Positions 1 through 11,377 of a stretch of 64,000 nt of DNA are shown one piece after another (position 1 is the first letter of the stretch; the number at the start of each line of letters is the position of its first letter). This DNA is from Siphonodentalium dalli (lineage: Eukaryota > Mollusca > Scaphopoda > Gadilida > Siphonodentaliidae). Under the pieces are notes generated by a model. The model worked only from the letters and a program-made list of their open reading frames with translations, was not told the origin of the DNA and did no database searches. The stretch covers positions 103,253,319 through 103,317,318 of the forward strand of contig CP136066.1 in the NCBI GenBank assembly GCA_032622095.1, given 5' to 3'. The translations under genes and the position numbers were made by a program.

Positions 1-1510
1 ACATCCGTGAAAAATTTCATGAAGATCCGACCAAAGCTACGACCTGTAGCCCTGTAGTCACGCAAAGAGTAAAATCCAAGATGGCTGCGGGTGGCCATTT
101 TTTTTGGCCGGCCGAACGACCCCAAAATGACTCGTTCCCATCTACATGTCATTGTTAACATCCATGACAAATTTCATGAAGTTCCGACCAAAGCTACGAC
201 CTGTAGCCCGCGCCAAAGGATTTAGTCATGCAAAGAGTAAAATCCAAGATGGCTGCTGACGGCCATGTTTTTTGGCAGAACGACCCCAAAATGACTCGTT
301 CCCATCTACATGTCAATATTAACATCCATGACAAATTTCATGATGATCAGACAAGCAGTACGACCTGTAGCCCGCGCCAATTGATTGAATTTTGAAATCA
401 AAGATGGCCACCAGTGGCCATGTTTTTTGGCCGAATAACCCCAAAACGACTCGTTCCCATCTACATGTCATTGTTAACATCCATGACAAATTTCATGAAG
501 ATCTGACCAAAGCTATGACCTGTAGCCCGCGCCAAAGGATTTAGTCATGCAAAGAGTAAAATCCAAGATGGCTGCTGGCGGCCATGTTTTTTGGCCGAAC
601 GACCCCAGAATGACTCGTTCCCATCTACATGTCAATATTAACATCCATGCAAAATTTCATGATGATCAGACAAGCAGTACAACCTGTAGCCCGCGCCAAT
701 GGATTGAATTTTGAAATCCAAGATGGCCACTGGCAGCCATGTTTTTATGACGAATGACCCAAAAATGACTCGTTCCCATCTACATGTCAATGTCAACATT
801 CCTGACAAATTTCATAAAGATCATACCAAAGGTACGACCTGTAGTCCACACCAAAGAATTTAGTCACGCAAAGAGTAAATTCCAAGATGGCTGCTGGCGG
901 CCATGTTTTTTGGCCGAATGACCCCAAGACGACTCGTTCCCATCTACATGTCATTTTTAACATCCATGACAAATTTCATGAAGATCTGACCAAAGCTACG
1001 ACTTGTAGCCCGCGCCAAAGGATTTAGTCATGCAAAGAGTAAAATCCAAGATGGCTGCTGACGGCCATGTTTTTTGGCCGAATGACCCCAAAACGACTCG
1101 TTCCCATCTACATGTCATTGTTAACATCCATGACAAATTTCATGAAGATCTGACCAAAGCTACGACCTGTAGCCCGCGCCAAAGGATTTAGTCATGCAAA
1201 GAGTAAAATACAAGATGGCTGCTGACGGCCATGTTTTTTGGCCGAACGACCCCAGAATGACTCGTTCCCATCTACATGTCAATATTAACATCCATGACAA
1301 ATTTCATGATGATCAGACCAGCAGTACGACCTGTAGCCCGCGCCAATGGATTGAATTTTGAAATCCAAGATGGCCACCAGCAGCCATGTTTTTTGGCCGA
1401 ATAACCCCAAAATGACTCGTTCCCATCTACATGTCAATGTCAACATTCATGACAAATTTCATAAAGATCAGACCAAAGGTATGACCTGTAGCCCGTGCCA
1501 AAGGAAATTG
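1..1510 (+). repeat. Two-type satellite array (164-bp and 155-bp monomers)
   Basis: A tandem array enters from the left edge. The landmark ctcgttcccatctacatg recurs at about 131, 295, 450, 614, 769, 933, 1097, 1261 and 1416, giving spacings of only 164 or 155. Long monomers carry a segment with gtcatgcaaagagtaaaa before caagatggc; short monomers carry ggattgaattttgaaat instead. Reading the landmarks in order gives long, long, short, long, short, long, long, long, short. Monomers differ by scattered substitutions. A diverged relic of the same unit lies near 48.6 kb. Short ORFs here are chance readings of the repeat. Confidence 0.93.
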
Positions 1511-1590
1511 TTGACGGACACACGCACACACGGACGACGGATGCCAAACCATGGCAATAGCTCAAACTTACAAAGTAAGTTGAGCTAAAA
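1511..1590 (+). mobile_element. Terminal segment of the satellite-bearing element: GACGGAC run plus hairpin
   Basis: The array ends in a gacggac/cacacac tract followed by a hairpin at about 1558..1587 (agctcaaactta, short loop, taagttgagct) and then AAAA. The same arrangement of tandem repeat, GACGGAC tract, hairpin and gagctaaaa end closes the unrelated array near 9.59 kb. This suggests that both are one class of non-autonomous element that carries different tandem arrays. Helentron-like elements of molluscs have this general layout, but the class is not proven here. Confidence 0.5.
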
Positions 1591-1639
1591 ATAGCTTGCA
1601 AGCAGGGCCACCTGGTTATATTTTTATGGGTTCATAGAA

Positions 1640-1911
1640 CGTCAAGGACACGGACGCATGTGAAATTTGACCCACCCATATTATTCCCGGGATCAAAGTA
1701 GGGTATACATACCAAATTTGAGTCAGATCCGTCGATGTCCAGAAACATGCCTATATGAGCGTATATGAGTAAGGTCAAGATCAAGGACAAGGTCACATGT
1801 GAAATTGGACATGCCCATATTGTTCCCGGGATCAAAGTAGGCCTACATACCATTTCTAGTCGGATCGGTCAAGCACTTTTCGAGTCTATAACACACATAC
1901 ATACACACACA
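1640..1911 (+). repeat. Two-unit tandem repeat (about 138 bp)
   Basis: The segment attnttcccgggatcaaagt occurs near 1675 and 1813, with 'aaggtcacatgtgaaatt'-type sequence before each. The second unit ends in 'cgagtctata' followed by an ACAC/ATAC microsatellite. The same ending ('gagtctataacggacacacacata') closes the tandem repeat near 52.5 kb, so the two are related. Confidence 0.7.
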
Positions 1912-2934
1912 GCAACCCTGATTATTAGCGGTCGGCTATCGGCAAAGCCGACCGTTTTGCCGAGGAAAAATTTATTATCCTCGGCTAAAAAATAGCCGAG
2001 GACATTATCTGAAGAAATGATAAACAGACACTAGGTAACGATAACTACCAGGTATATTGTCACCACGAGCTGCCCAACCCCCAAGTTTATTAAGTCAAAT
2101 GTGTTACCTTGCGGAAAACAATTATGAGATTTCCAATTTCGGGAACGCAAACCGGAAAGAAATATGGTGCATATTGGCGATGTGTATGCTGGTTTAATAT
2201 AATAGTATTTGAAATTTTTATGGCTAGCATGTATAGTTAATATAGTATAGATGGATAAATATTAAAGTATATAGATAGATATAAAATTTATAATCCTGAT
2301 TTAAACTTTGTTTGATTTAGTTCCGTTTCCGTCTTTGTGGTATTCCGTGTTTTATATACGCAATAACCGTGAGACCGCAAATCGAACAGACCTCAAACAA
2401 TTCTGTCCATGCGTATTCTCTTAAATTCACCGATGTTGCTGAATATATTTGGCGACAAAATTATCAGAGAGCACCAGAGAGCACCATTTTATCGTGTGCA
2501 AATATATTTTTAATCGTGTATTTTGGCTTGATGGAAATAAAGCGTGATCCAACCGAAAAATGGTAATTTTATTCCCAATGATTCAGTGATTTTAGAAATT
2601 AGAGACACTCGGTAATCGGTCGGTGTCAAGGCCGTTAATTGTGCATAGATCATGGCTGTACTAAACTGTGAAACTACTGAAAGGGTGTGCCTTTGAATGC
2701 AGAAATCAAGAAATAGGTAACTGAGTATTTCAAAATGTGGAAACTTAACAGAAATATTCACTGAATCTATTCAATCATCGTTCAATATGTCAATGAATGT
2801 TATTTGTTAATCATTTTAAGTACATTTAGTTAGTTAAAAAAAAAAGCCTAAGAGAATGCTGTTTTTGCCTAGGAGAAATATTTCTCCTAGGCATTTGTTT
2901 TGCCTAGGACATTTTTCCTAATTATCAGGGTTGC
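1912..2934. mobile_element. About 1.0-kb foldback/TIR element with internal hairpins
   Basis: The left end GCAACCCTGATTATTAG mirrors the right end CTAATTATCAGGGTTGC with one mismatch. Just inside lie strong hairpins: cggtcggc...gccgaccg (about 1930..1956), cctcggct...agccgagg (about 1978..2001) and cctaggagaaat/atttctcctagg (about 2869..2892). The middle is AT-rich with no recognisable protein. It interrupts an ACAC...cagacagaagt segment: the piece after the right end (cagacagaagttccaaaatatata) resembles sequence near 52.96 kb that has no such insertion. The target duplication is unclear. Confidence 0.7.
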
Positions 2935-3025
2935 ACAGACAGACAGAAGTTCCAAAATATATAATAGATGTCCTATGCACCATCAATGGCATATGGGATA
3001 TTATGTAGGTCCAATATGCATCACT

Positions 3026-3268
3026 TTAATCCTTTCTTTACTATATCTATACTCTTTGATGAGTAATTCCTTTAGGAAATGGTCTTTCATTGAACTTATT
3101 ATCTGAACGTTTCCCAAAGAATATGATTCCTTCTAAACTTGTATTAACTGTTCGTTCGGCTGTCGCCTGTTCTTATTACCTGAACTTCCCTCTAGATGAA
3201 TAATAGACCATTCCAAAATATACTATTTATAATTGATGGGAGAATCCATTTAATAAATAAAGGGTTAA
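3026..3268 (-). mobile_element. T4-b MITE, full length
   Basis: Bounded by TTAA on both sides (ttaatcctttc ... aaagggttaa). It carries the family landmarks: a gatgagtaattcc block, ttgaacttattatctgaac, gaataatagaccattcc and gaatccatttaat near the right end. TTAA target duplication with a CCCTTT terminus is typical of piggyBac-type elements. No coding capacity. Confidence 0.75.
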
Positions 3269-3473
3269 TTTCAGACTTAAAGATGGATGCATGCCTCATC
3301 AACAAGTCAGTCAATGAACAAGACGAAGATTATTAACAAGGGTGCCTGAAACTCCTACGATTTTTGTCTCAAGATTTTATGTCACTGATGAAGTCAATGG
3401 CTCAAGTGCTGCATTAGATTTGCGGTGATTGATTTTCTCTCGTGAGACCTCCATAGTAGTTGTAGGAAGGCGG

Positions 3474-3708
3474 TTAACCTTTTCTGTACTAAATACTCAT
3501 TGATGAGTAGAACTTTATCCTTTATGAAATGTTCAGAAAATAACTTATTATCTGAACATTTCCCTCCAATAAATAGGACTCATTCTGCACTTTTATTATC
3601 TGTTGTCTGCTTATTTTTTGTGAATACCCCTCCGGATGAATAAAAGACCATTCCAATGGATACTTTTATAACTGAATGGGAGAATCCATTTATAAAAGAA
3701 AGGGTTAA
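3474..3708 (-). mobile_element. T4-b MITE, full length
   Basis: TTAACCTTTT at the left and GAAAGGGTTAA at the right. Internal blocks match the copy at 3026 (actcattgatgagtag, aacttattatctgaacattt, gaatgggagaatccattt), in the same orientation. Confidence 0.8.
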
Positions 3709-3879
3709 TCTAATGACATAACCTCACAATGATTGTTCTTCTCCCAAGAATGGGTTCCAATTAAAGAAGAGTGTGAAGCCGTGACGTCATAGGTATCATC
3801 TTTGACGAGTGATAAACGACAATGCAACCTTCTCGGTGGGGTTGTGAAACAACGGTGCCGTCTATTCGTGGATAAATCC

Positions 3880-4338
3880 GAGCCTGCAAATAGTGTCTGT
3901 CATTTGCAGAATGAGGTCCCCAGAGTGTGAATTTAGTGATGCGCTATCCTGCATAGAGGGCTAGCATCACCAAATTCACCCTCTAGGGACCTCATTCTGC
4001 TTAGGCCTCATCTTCTGGGAAGTATCTATAGTCGCAAATTAATATTGTTTTTAGTTACTTATTCCCCTTCTGTTCAATTTCTATATCCCCTAATTAATTC
4101 ACAGTAGATAAAATGCATAATCGAGGTGACTGCATGGTAGGTGAATTCTAACATCAACTTCAACAGGGGAACTTCAATCTGATCCTACATGTAGGTCTCC
4201 CATAGCAGTTGATGCCTCAGCAGAATGATGTTCCCAAAAGGTGAATATGGTGATGCTAACCCACTGTGTGGGATATCATCATTAAATTCACCCTCTAGGA
4301 ACCACATTCTGCAAATGCAGACACACTATTTGCAGGCT
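3880..4338. mobile_element. M11 element with perfect 11-bp target duplication
   Basis: Termini AGCCTGCAAATAGTG and CACTATTTGCAGGCT are inverted repeats. The 11-mer TGGATAAATCC stands directly outside on both sides (3869..3879 and 4339..4349). Inside each end is a hairpin built from gcagaatgaggtcccc...gggacctcattctgc arms around 'gtgaatttagtgatgc'. A duplication of 9-11 bp with TIRs is typical of Mutator-like elements; assignment to that superfamily is inference. No ORF of note. Confidence 0.85.
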
Positions 4339-4380
4339 TGGATAAATCCCAAGAAGCCCGCCACTGGTGCAGAAAATCAA

Positions 4381-4586
4381 TTAACCCTTTATTTACTAGC
4401 TACGTTATATATGGATTCTCCCATTAAGTTGTTAAAGTATACATTAGAATGGTCTATTCTTCATCTGGAGGGGTGTTCAGGTAATACAAGTGGATGACAG
4501 ACAGACAAATAAATAGATTAAATATAAGTGCAGAAGGATTCCTATTCATTGGTGGGAAATGTTCAGATAATAATTCAACAAAATCA
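4381..4586 (+). mobile_element. T4-b MITE, truncated by a T4-a copy
   Basis: Starts TTAACCCTTTATTTACTA and proceeds through gaatggtctattcttcatc, the aggggtgttcaggtaat block and tgggaaatgttcagataata, then stops where T4-a begins at 4587. The missing distal part would carry the gatgagtatttagt segment. Confidence 0.75.
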
Positions 4587-4816
4587 TTAACCCTTTCATG
4601 AAGTGAGATGCGCTGGGGCAGCATTAAATATCCTGCTCCAATGCATTCTCTTATATAAGAGAATTCACTGGCTTACAAGGTCAAGGTAAATATTGTTAGG
4701 CCAATGTATTCTCTTGTATATGTGAGGCTCCCAATTAGCGACTTGCATATATAAGAGAATGCATTGGCACAGGGTTTTCGCAAACTTTCAGGAAGCTCCA
4801 GTCATAAAAGGGTTAA
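4587..4816 (+). mobile_element. T4-a MITE
   Basis: TTAACCCTTTCATGA at the left, tcataaaagggTTAA at the right. Inside are two imperfect palindromes built on gcattctcttatata. Read outward, both ends match the family. It replaces the tail of the neighbouring T4-b. Confidence 0.8.
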
Positions 4817-5112
4817 TCTAATGCTATCTATTTCAATATACTTAAAAGATTGCATCTCCCTTCTTGGCTGAATCTACGAGAAATTATTATATTATTGTGG
4901 CATATTAGCAGTAACATTGATGGTGGTGGATTGGGTGTAACACCGACGGCTTGGAGTTTAACACCAATCGAGTCAACGATGCAAAATAATATTGTATATG
5001 TTATGCCAACAGAACTGGTCATATGTCGCTATTTTGACATTTTTTCCAGAAAAATGGTCAGCACAAAATGTCAAAATCTCTTATTGGATTTTCCATATTA
5101 CTCTGCTCAACA

Positions 5113-5378
5113 TAGAGTAATGCTCTAAGTAATCGACTTCTTAACCACAGCAGATTTATGGGTAACCTTTCAGGATTTAGGCGGAAATATGGCTTGTTGC
5201 CATTAATCCGAAAGCTCTCGGGGAGAGCTTTCCAATGAATGGCAACAAGCCATATTTCCGACTCTCAGAGAGCTTTCCGATGAATGGCAACAAGCCATAT
5301 TTCCGACTAAATCCTGAAAATTAAGTTACCCATAATTCTGCTGTGGTTAAGAAGTCGATTACTTAGAGCATTACTGTA
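5113..5378. mobile_element. Pal-200 palindrome with an extra half-arm
   Basis: Begins TAGAGTAATGCTCTAAG and ends AGAGCATTACTGTA. The usual two arms (aaccacagcagaattatggg ... gaatggcaacaagccatat) are present, but the right arm's inner part is duplicated: agagctttcc-aatgaatggcaacaagcc occurs twice in tandem (about 5222 and 5270). The result is a lopsided palindrome of 266 bp. Confidence 0.85.
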
Positions 5379-5471
5379 AATGACATCATGAAGAAGCAGG
5401 CTGGGGAGAGACAGTAGGAATGGTTATTGTGTGTTGTGTGTTCCCTTATATTGGCAACTCTAGAAGGTTTA

Positions 5472-5586
5472 TACAGTAATGCCCTAAATAATTGAATCCT
5501 TAACCACAGCAGAATTATGGGTAATTTTTCAGGATTTAGTTGGAAATATAGCTTGTTGCCATTCATCAGAAAGCTCTCATAGCTTT
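5472..5586. mobile_element. Pal-200, left arm only
   Basis: TACAGTAATGCCCTAAATAA through accacagcagaattatgggt and gccattcatcagaaagctct. It is then cut off near the palindrome centre. Confidence 0.85.
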
Positions 5587-5639
5587 GTAATGTCAATAAT
5601 ATATACTGTTCATGCAGTTTCTTTAAAATATTTGGTGGA

Positions 5640-6135
5640 CTGAAATTACAATGGAGATTTGAGCATGAAAAAAGTTTGTGAAATCACCAGCAACCCGTTC
5701 AAAAACTGTTTCATGCTTGAATTCCTGTTTGTTTACCTAGGCTACAGGAAATAGCCAAATTCCTCTCACGACTATCGAATATCTGTGATTCAAGAAAATA
5801 TTTTGAAATTGCAACAATAACTTTTTACCATTGTTTCTAAATTCTAGCATTAATATAACCAGCACTCGAAATTAGGAAAAATGACCCAAGGCACATTTAA
5901 TGCTATGGCATGTTTGATTCCAAATGCACAGCATTTCCGACGGCAATGCTTTTTAACATTGCAACAATAAATTTTTTCTATTACCAATGTTTCCTAATTC
6001 TAGCATTAATATAACCAGCACTCAAAATTAGGAAAAATGTCCCAAGGCAAATTTAATGCTATGGCATGTTAGATTCCAAATGTTGCCACAGTGTTTCCCA
6101 TGGCAATGCTTATTGCCGTGGCCAATTTCGAGGAC
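5640..6135. repeat. Diverged repeat with two 156-bp tandem units
   Basis: ctagcattaatataaccagc occurs at 5844 and 6000, with flanking blocks (taggaaaaatg-cccaaggca, gctatggcatgtt) also repeated. Upstream, the stretch around 5745..5830 (ctacaggaaatagccaaatt...) is a distant relative of the inner part of the T4-g elements near 21.9 kb. It ends in a palindromic ggcaatgcttattgccgtggcc block, as also seen near 16.9 kb. Confidence 0.6.
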
Positions 6136-6182
6136 TGTATAACTATCCTGTGAGATGATGCTTCTTAGCTGAAATCAGGATT

Positions 6183-6334
6183 TACAGTAATGCTCCAAGT
6201 AATCAACTTCTTAACCACAGCAGAATCGAGAGCTTTCTGATGAATGGCAACAAGCCATATTTCCGACTAAATCCTGAAAAGTTACCCATAATTCTGCTGT
6301 GGTTACGAAGTCGATTACTTAGAGCATTGCTGTA
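6183..6334. mobile_element. Pal-200, internally deleted
   Basis: Ends TACAGTAATGCTC and GAGCATTGCTGTA. The left arm stops after accacagcagaatc and jumps to the centre, while the right arm is complete. Length 152 bp against about 215 bp for intact copies. Confidence 0.88.
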
Positions 6335-6686
6335 CATGAGAGTGCCCCCCTGTATGGGTTAACACATATAGTAATCTCGTGGTAACAGATCAATCATGTT
6401 TTTTATTTCATATCTCTTTTCAGCACAAACTAATTTCATAAAAATAAATTCCGTTGCTATCGATTTCTTCAATGAATTCGTAACCCACAATAATAGGGTA
6501 GAATTATTTGACATGAACATTTTTATTGGGCCCCTTCGGAGTTTAGTCTATAACGACCTCCACAAGCCAATAGAATAGGAGGACAATGACCCTTGAAGTA
6601 ATAAGAAGATAAATAGATGGTAGTAGCTCGAAGTACTCTTTCCAGATAATTGGGACTTTCTATTCTACTCACTACACACAAGAACA
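6335..6686. other. Gene-free stretch, nothing recognised
   Basis: AT-rich single-copy-looking sequence with only short chance ORFs. Confidence 0.5.
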
Positions 6687-7123
6687 AGCATGAGTTTAGT
6701 GTGCCTGTCATTTGCAGAATGAGGTCCCCAAAGGGTGAATTTAGTGATGCTATCCCGCATTGTGGGCTACCATCACCAAATTCACCCTCTGGGGACCTCA
6801 TTCTGCATCGCCTCATCTGCTATGGGACACATAGACTCAGATTGAAGTTCCCAAATGGTGAACACCCATTGGGAACTTCGATTATGTAATGCGTTGTCTG
6901 CCAATTTGGGGAAATTATATCTATAGAGAAACTAAACTAAAAAAGAAATATAATCTAAGTTTCTATAGAAATTTGATAATAAAGAAACTTTCCAGAGAAG
7001 ATGAGGTTTAAGCAGAATGAGGTCCCCAGAGGGTGAATTTAGTGATGCTATGTGGGTTAGCTTCAGTAAATACACCCTCTGGGGACCTCATTCTGCAAAT
7101 GACAGACATGCTATTATCAGGCT
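6687..7123. mobile_element. M11 element
   Basis: Left end agcatgagtttagtgtgcct and right end catgctattatcaggct. Two terminal hairpins are made of gcagaatgaggtccccaaag... and ...tctggggacctcattctgc. The middle carries the ccaatttggggaaattatat and aaactaaactaaaaaagaaa blocks shared with the copies near 31.4 and 57.9 kb. No convincing target duplication. Confidence 0.8.
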
Positions 7124-7310
7124 TGCACAAGTATCAGTTCAGTCTCTTTAACAAGAGAGTCAATGACTGTGGGGTCGCTCACCAGACTGCAAAGACTGAT
7201 AAGACTGGGACTCTGGAGACCACAACAGTCAGAACTTTTCATAATCACTTTAAAAGAAGTAGATCTAAACAGGATATGTGGCCAAATTACCAAATGTACA
7301 CTACTGATCA

Positions 7311-7326
7311 CCCCCCCCCCCCCCCC
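7311..7326 (+). repeat. Homopolymer C tract (16 C)
   Basis: An uninterrupted C run just right of an M11 element. Confidence 0.95.
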
Positions 7327-7499
7327 AACAAGTCCCCTCCCGACTGGGCTCCAGACTCCCAAGTCTTAGGTTGGAATTACACAATTGATATCTCAAACTT
7401 TCCCAATTGTTGGAAATTTCCAATCTCACAAGCGCCTTTTTATAAAATAGACCTGATGGTCCTTGTGAAGGAAGCATATTAAGAAGGAAACTGTCCAGG

Positions 7500-8345
7500 T
7501 TACCCCATTAAAAATATCTGTATCGCAGTCAAACAAGAACATTCCATGCTAAATAAGCCAACTAGTTCTTGGCTCTGTCATACATATTTTAAGAATTACT
7601 ATCTTGTGAAATAGTTATGTCTCTGGCAATGCCCTTATTCGACTTTGTGATGCCATTTTCACAAATCTGTCACCCAAGGTAATTTCCTACTAAATATAAG
7701 CAAAATAGGCCATTTCATTCTTGCATAGAAGACATATGATGAATTACTATGGAGAGAAAGAGTAATGTAGCTGGCCTTGCACCTACTTGACCTGGCGACC
7801 CTGATTAAACAAATCTGAATCACACATCACCAAAGGAGCCTCAATATTAAATGTGAACTAACTAAATAGAGCTGGTGGTTCTTTCAAAGAACACTTTTCA
7901 AGTTTGCCAAATATGTTCTGGTGAAGTGGTGGGTGTGGGAGAGTTAAATGTCCTGTTGAAAGATTTGAACAATACATATGATAGATTGATGTTGTAATTG
8001 GGAATTAATGACCTCCAGCAGATCTCCAGGAAATGTTTATAAAAATGTCAGACTTCACTTGCAATTTTAATATATCTTTAATATATAGAGTTATTCCCCC
8101 TGCATTGAAAATAATTTAGCTTTTTACTGCAATCTAGATGACAAAACTCTTTGGCAACTCAATAAAAACAACATGTCCACAGTTTATTATACTGGATAAG
8201 TTGATAATACAATGTTTTGGAGCTTGCTCTTTCAAATGGTATATAATATGCCATATATTTTATATAATGTAATCTGGGGGTTAAAAAATTAAGTAGTTTA
8301 CTATTTTATATTCATTTTAGTCTATATAATTAATTTTGAGAAAAC
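7500..8345 (+). repeat. Diverged units of the 160-bp tandem family, partly unrecognised
   Basis: Between about 7590 and 7890 two degraded units are visible (agttatgtctctgg...; gagtaatgtagctggccttg...gaccctgattaaacaaatctgaat). They match the better-preserved units at 9033..9480. The rest, about 7890..8345, holds AT-rich sequence in which I see no gene. Confidence 0.5.
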
Positions 8346-8354
8346 AAATTACAT

Positions 8355-8575
8355 CTCATTGAACAAATCTGCTAATTCCACCCCCTCAACCCATGGGGAC
8401 ATCCCTGCAAGAATAGGACATCTGTGATTTATTGGATGCTTGTCTACATTTGCCTCTCAATGAACAAATCTGAGAAATTTGCCCCCTCCCCAAACATATG
8501 TGGGGACATCCCTGCGAGAATAGGACATGTGTGATTTATTTGGATGTCTGACTATATTGGCCTAACAATATTTCT
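8355..8575 (+). repeat. Two-unit tandem repeat (107 bp)
   Basis: ggggacatccctgc-agaataggacat occurs at 8395 and 8502, each preceded by tgaacaaatctg and a CCCCCT stretch. Confidence 0.8.
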
Positions 8576-8675
8576 TTGATCTTGAACCCCAGTGTATTCT
8601 CTTATATATAGGAGAATACACTGGTGCAGGGTCTTTATTGCTGTACCAGCATAGCTCTGGTAATTAAATGGTTAA
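8576..8675 (-). mobile_element. T4-a MITE fragment
   Basis: One palindrome of the family (agtgtattctcttatatata...gagaatacactgg) followed by gcagggtctttattgctgta, ending atggTTAA at 8672..8675. The left part is missing. Confidence 0.65.
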
Positions 8676-9019
8676 TACTAATACTATTATAAAATGTGTA
8701 CACTGTCAAACAGTTAGAGTTGTATTTGAGATTGCTGTAAACACATAGGAATAAATTTCATTCACACACATCTTTCTCTCTCAGCCTGATAAATGTGGAT
8801 GTTGAGATAAAAGTTAATTACTTTATAATGACTGGACACACAGCTGTGAGCACTGTGAGAATTAAGGCTGGTCAGTTCCTGGCATGTCATATAACTAAAG
8901 TGTAAGGCTTTTAATGGGGTGAACCTTGCAGGGATCTCTGGTGTGGGGTGGCAGGGACATGCAATGGTGGGGGAGGTGGGGTGGAGGGGGGGGCAAGGGT
9001 TTAAAACAAGGATTTGAAT

Positions 9020-9592
9020 TAACTTTTTTTTAAGAGTTATGTCCCTGGGCCCTGGCTCTGCCCCTATTTGACCCAGTGACCCCATTTGAACAAATCTGAA
9101 CCCCAGTCACACAAGGACTCTCCATACCAAATGTAAGCTAAATCGGTCAAATGGTTCAAAAGAAGAAGTCATTCTAAGAATTACTATGGAGGAAGAGTTA
9201 TGGCCCTGGTTTCTCAACTAATCAACCTGGTGACCTCATTTTAACAAATCTGAATGTGAGTCAACTAGGGAACATCCACACCAAATATGAATCCATACGG
9301 CCTTATAGTTCAGTAAAAGAAGTCGTTCTAAGAATTTCTATGGAGGAATAGAGTTATGGCCCTGCTTTCACAACTATTCCACCCAGTGACCTCATTTGAA
9401 CAAATCTGAATGTGATTCACCTAGGGAACATCCACACCAAATATGAACACGTTAAGTCTTACGGTTCGGGACGAGAAGATGATTGTTGACGGACGGACGG
9501 ACGGACAGACGCCCGGCTCGACGGCCAGACGGACGGACGAGGAGTGATGACTATAGCTCCACCGGAGACTTCGTCTCAGGTGAGCTAAAAAG
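9020..9592 (+). mobile_element. Tandem-repeat element tail: three about 160-bp units, GACGGACGG run, terminal hairpin
   Basis: agagttatg-ccctgg begins units at 9033, 9194 and 9350. Each runs through gaacaaatctgaa and caccaaatatgaa-type blocks. The array ends in gacggacggacggacggaca, then a hairpin at about 9554..9587 (tagctccacc...ggtgagcta with an internal ggagac/gtctc stem) and AAAA. The end resembles the array end at 1590, although the repeat units differ. Confidence 0.75.
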
Positions 9593-11377
9593 CCAATGAC
9601 ATAATTGTATCAGATTTTATATGTCTCCAGAATTCATATCCAGGACGCTGAGCTTTCCAAAGACAATGTAATAAATTGTTAAACAACAGAATGCCAGCAA
9701 ATAATTTATATTTATAAATCCATCGTCTGTCTATCTGTACATAACTCAAGTGTTTATAACTTTTTACCCACATATCCAATTTAGCCCAAATTTGGACAAC
9801 ATCCTGTGGTGTCTCTTAGAAGACGATACCCCAAATTTCACATCTATTGGTAAAAGAAAGTCTGAGGAGATAAATTTATTCCTGAAGGCAGTAAACGTAC
9901 GTGATCTTATGTCCTTACGATCGGAGCAGGTACTTGCACGGACGCTTCTGAAAACACTTCGGTTGGAGGTTGTGCATGGGATGTGGAATCAAGGTAGAGG
10001 AGCAACTTTAATAACGGAAAATCATTCACTTTTGGATTTAAAGCATTAAACTTTCAGGGTTGGTTGGGTATGTGGTCCACATCAACCAGTTAGCTGGTTC
10101 TAGGATTTTGGTGATCCCTTGACCTTCAAATTGTCCTTGACATTTCGAAAATTAGAAATTTAGTGGTATCTATTTTGTATCAAATCTAATGGCTGTATTA
10201 AAGGATATATAGACACTGTAGAATGTGGAAGCGATACCATGGATGTCGGCCTTTGTATCCACATCCAATTTGCCGACATCATTTAAGTTCAGTTTCTGCT
10301 TTTTGGAACTGGTTGAGAATTGTGACTTTATTTTGTATTGGTCATGTTAACTGACCATTGGAGCAATGAAATATGCCATTCATGGGCTCCCTGCCCCTTC
10401 GGCTTCCGCAAAAATCATTATCATTATTCGGATTCTAGTCATATTTCGTCAAGAAATGGGAAGAACTGTGCAATCTAAGTGAGGAATTCCATTTCTTATG
10501 AATATTCCAATTCAATGGTACCAAAATTGTCACTTTGGCTCAAAATGGCAGCCAAAATATGGAAAGTTGTAAATATTGCCCAGGGTGCTATGCAACTACA
10601 TACAGGTTGTGGTTGATGAAAAAAAACCATTCTGTCTTAGAGACATTGAATACTAACATTTCTGATGCACCTTAGTTAATTTTTACTATTTTAAACACTG
10701 ACATTACCAGAATTATTGGATTTATTCGATCACAAAATTGACACCAAAATTGGTAAAAATTCACTTTTCAGGTTAAGACCATTTTTTCAAGTACTAGTAC
10801 AATGGAACTGACTTAGTGACCCATCTGAAAAATGGCAGCCATATTGGATGCCATCTTGAATTTAACAGGTTCCACTTAACCGAAAGCTGGACCAGCTTGA
10901 TTATGATCAGGGATTCTTCCGTTATTGTGCGCTAAACAACTCCACTATGGGATTATACTTGGAAACAGCAATGGGACGGCCGTGGGACGCAGTTTGACCA
11001 CTCGCCTTGCACGTTCAGCAGTTCAAAATCCTGTTTGATAGACCACATTCCGACTGGGTAACACAGTTACATCACTGACACTATCAGCGCTAGCTACCCT
11101 TTCTTAAAGAAATAGACGTCCATTGCATAAGAAAGGGCCAGAGGTAGAAATAATCATGAAAGGTTAATTTCAATTTCGTTATTAATTGCATATATATTGA
11201 GATATATATATATTGAGGGGCCTAACCAACGAAAACGACTGAAAATTCGAGCGCACACAATTTCTACAGAGGAAATCATACTAGTCCTGCAAGGTCATGA
11301 AGTCATGTATAATAAGATTCTTGCATCTTACAAACACATGCTAGTTAAGAGAATGGATGGATCCAGTACTCCCAAGA
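9593..11377. other. Gene-free stretch, no repeat family recognised
   Basis: Long AT-rich sequence. The two longest ORFs (9750..10049 plus, 9585..9779 minus) show no family resemblance and look like chance. caaaatggcagccaaaat and aaatggcagccatattgg (about 10.54 and 10.83 kb) are echoes of tandem units of the satellite type. It may be intron of the minus-strand RGS gene. Confidence 0.5.

Noticed and set aside
1-1510. CRISPR array, given the regular spacing
   Set aside because: The whole 155-164-bp monomer is repeated, with no unique spacers, in eukaryotic DNA.
2100-2135. Minus-strand reading ending FRK before a GTAACA donor, resembling the upstream RGS exon end
   Set aside because: It lies on the wrong side of the RGS exon for a minus-strand gene and inside a foldback repeat. 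The short similarity is chance.
7033-7482. 149-residue ORF, the longest in the window
   Set aside because: It starts in an M11 hairpin, crosses the C tract (giving a proline run) and matches no family.
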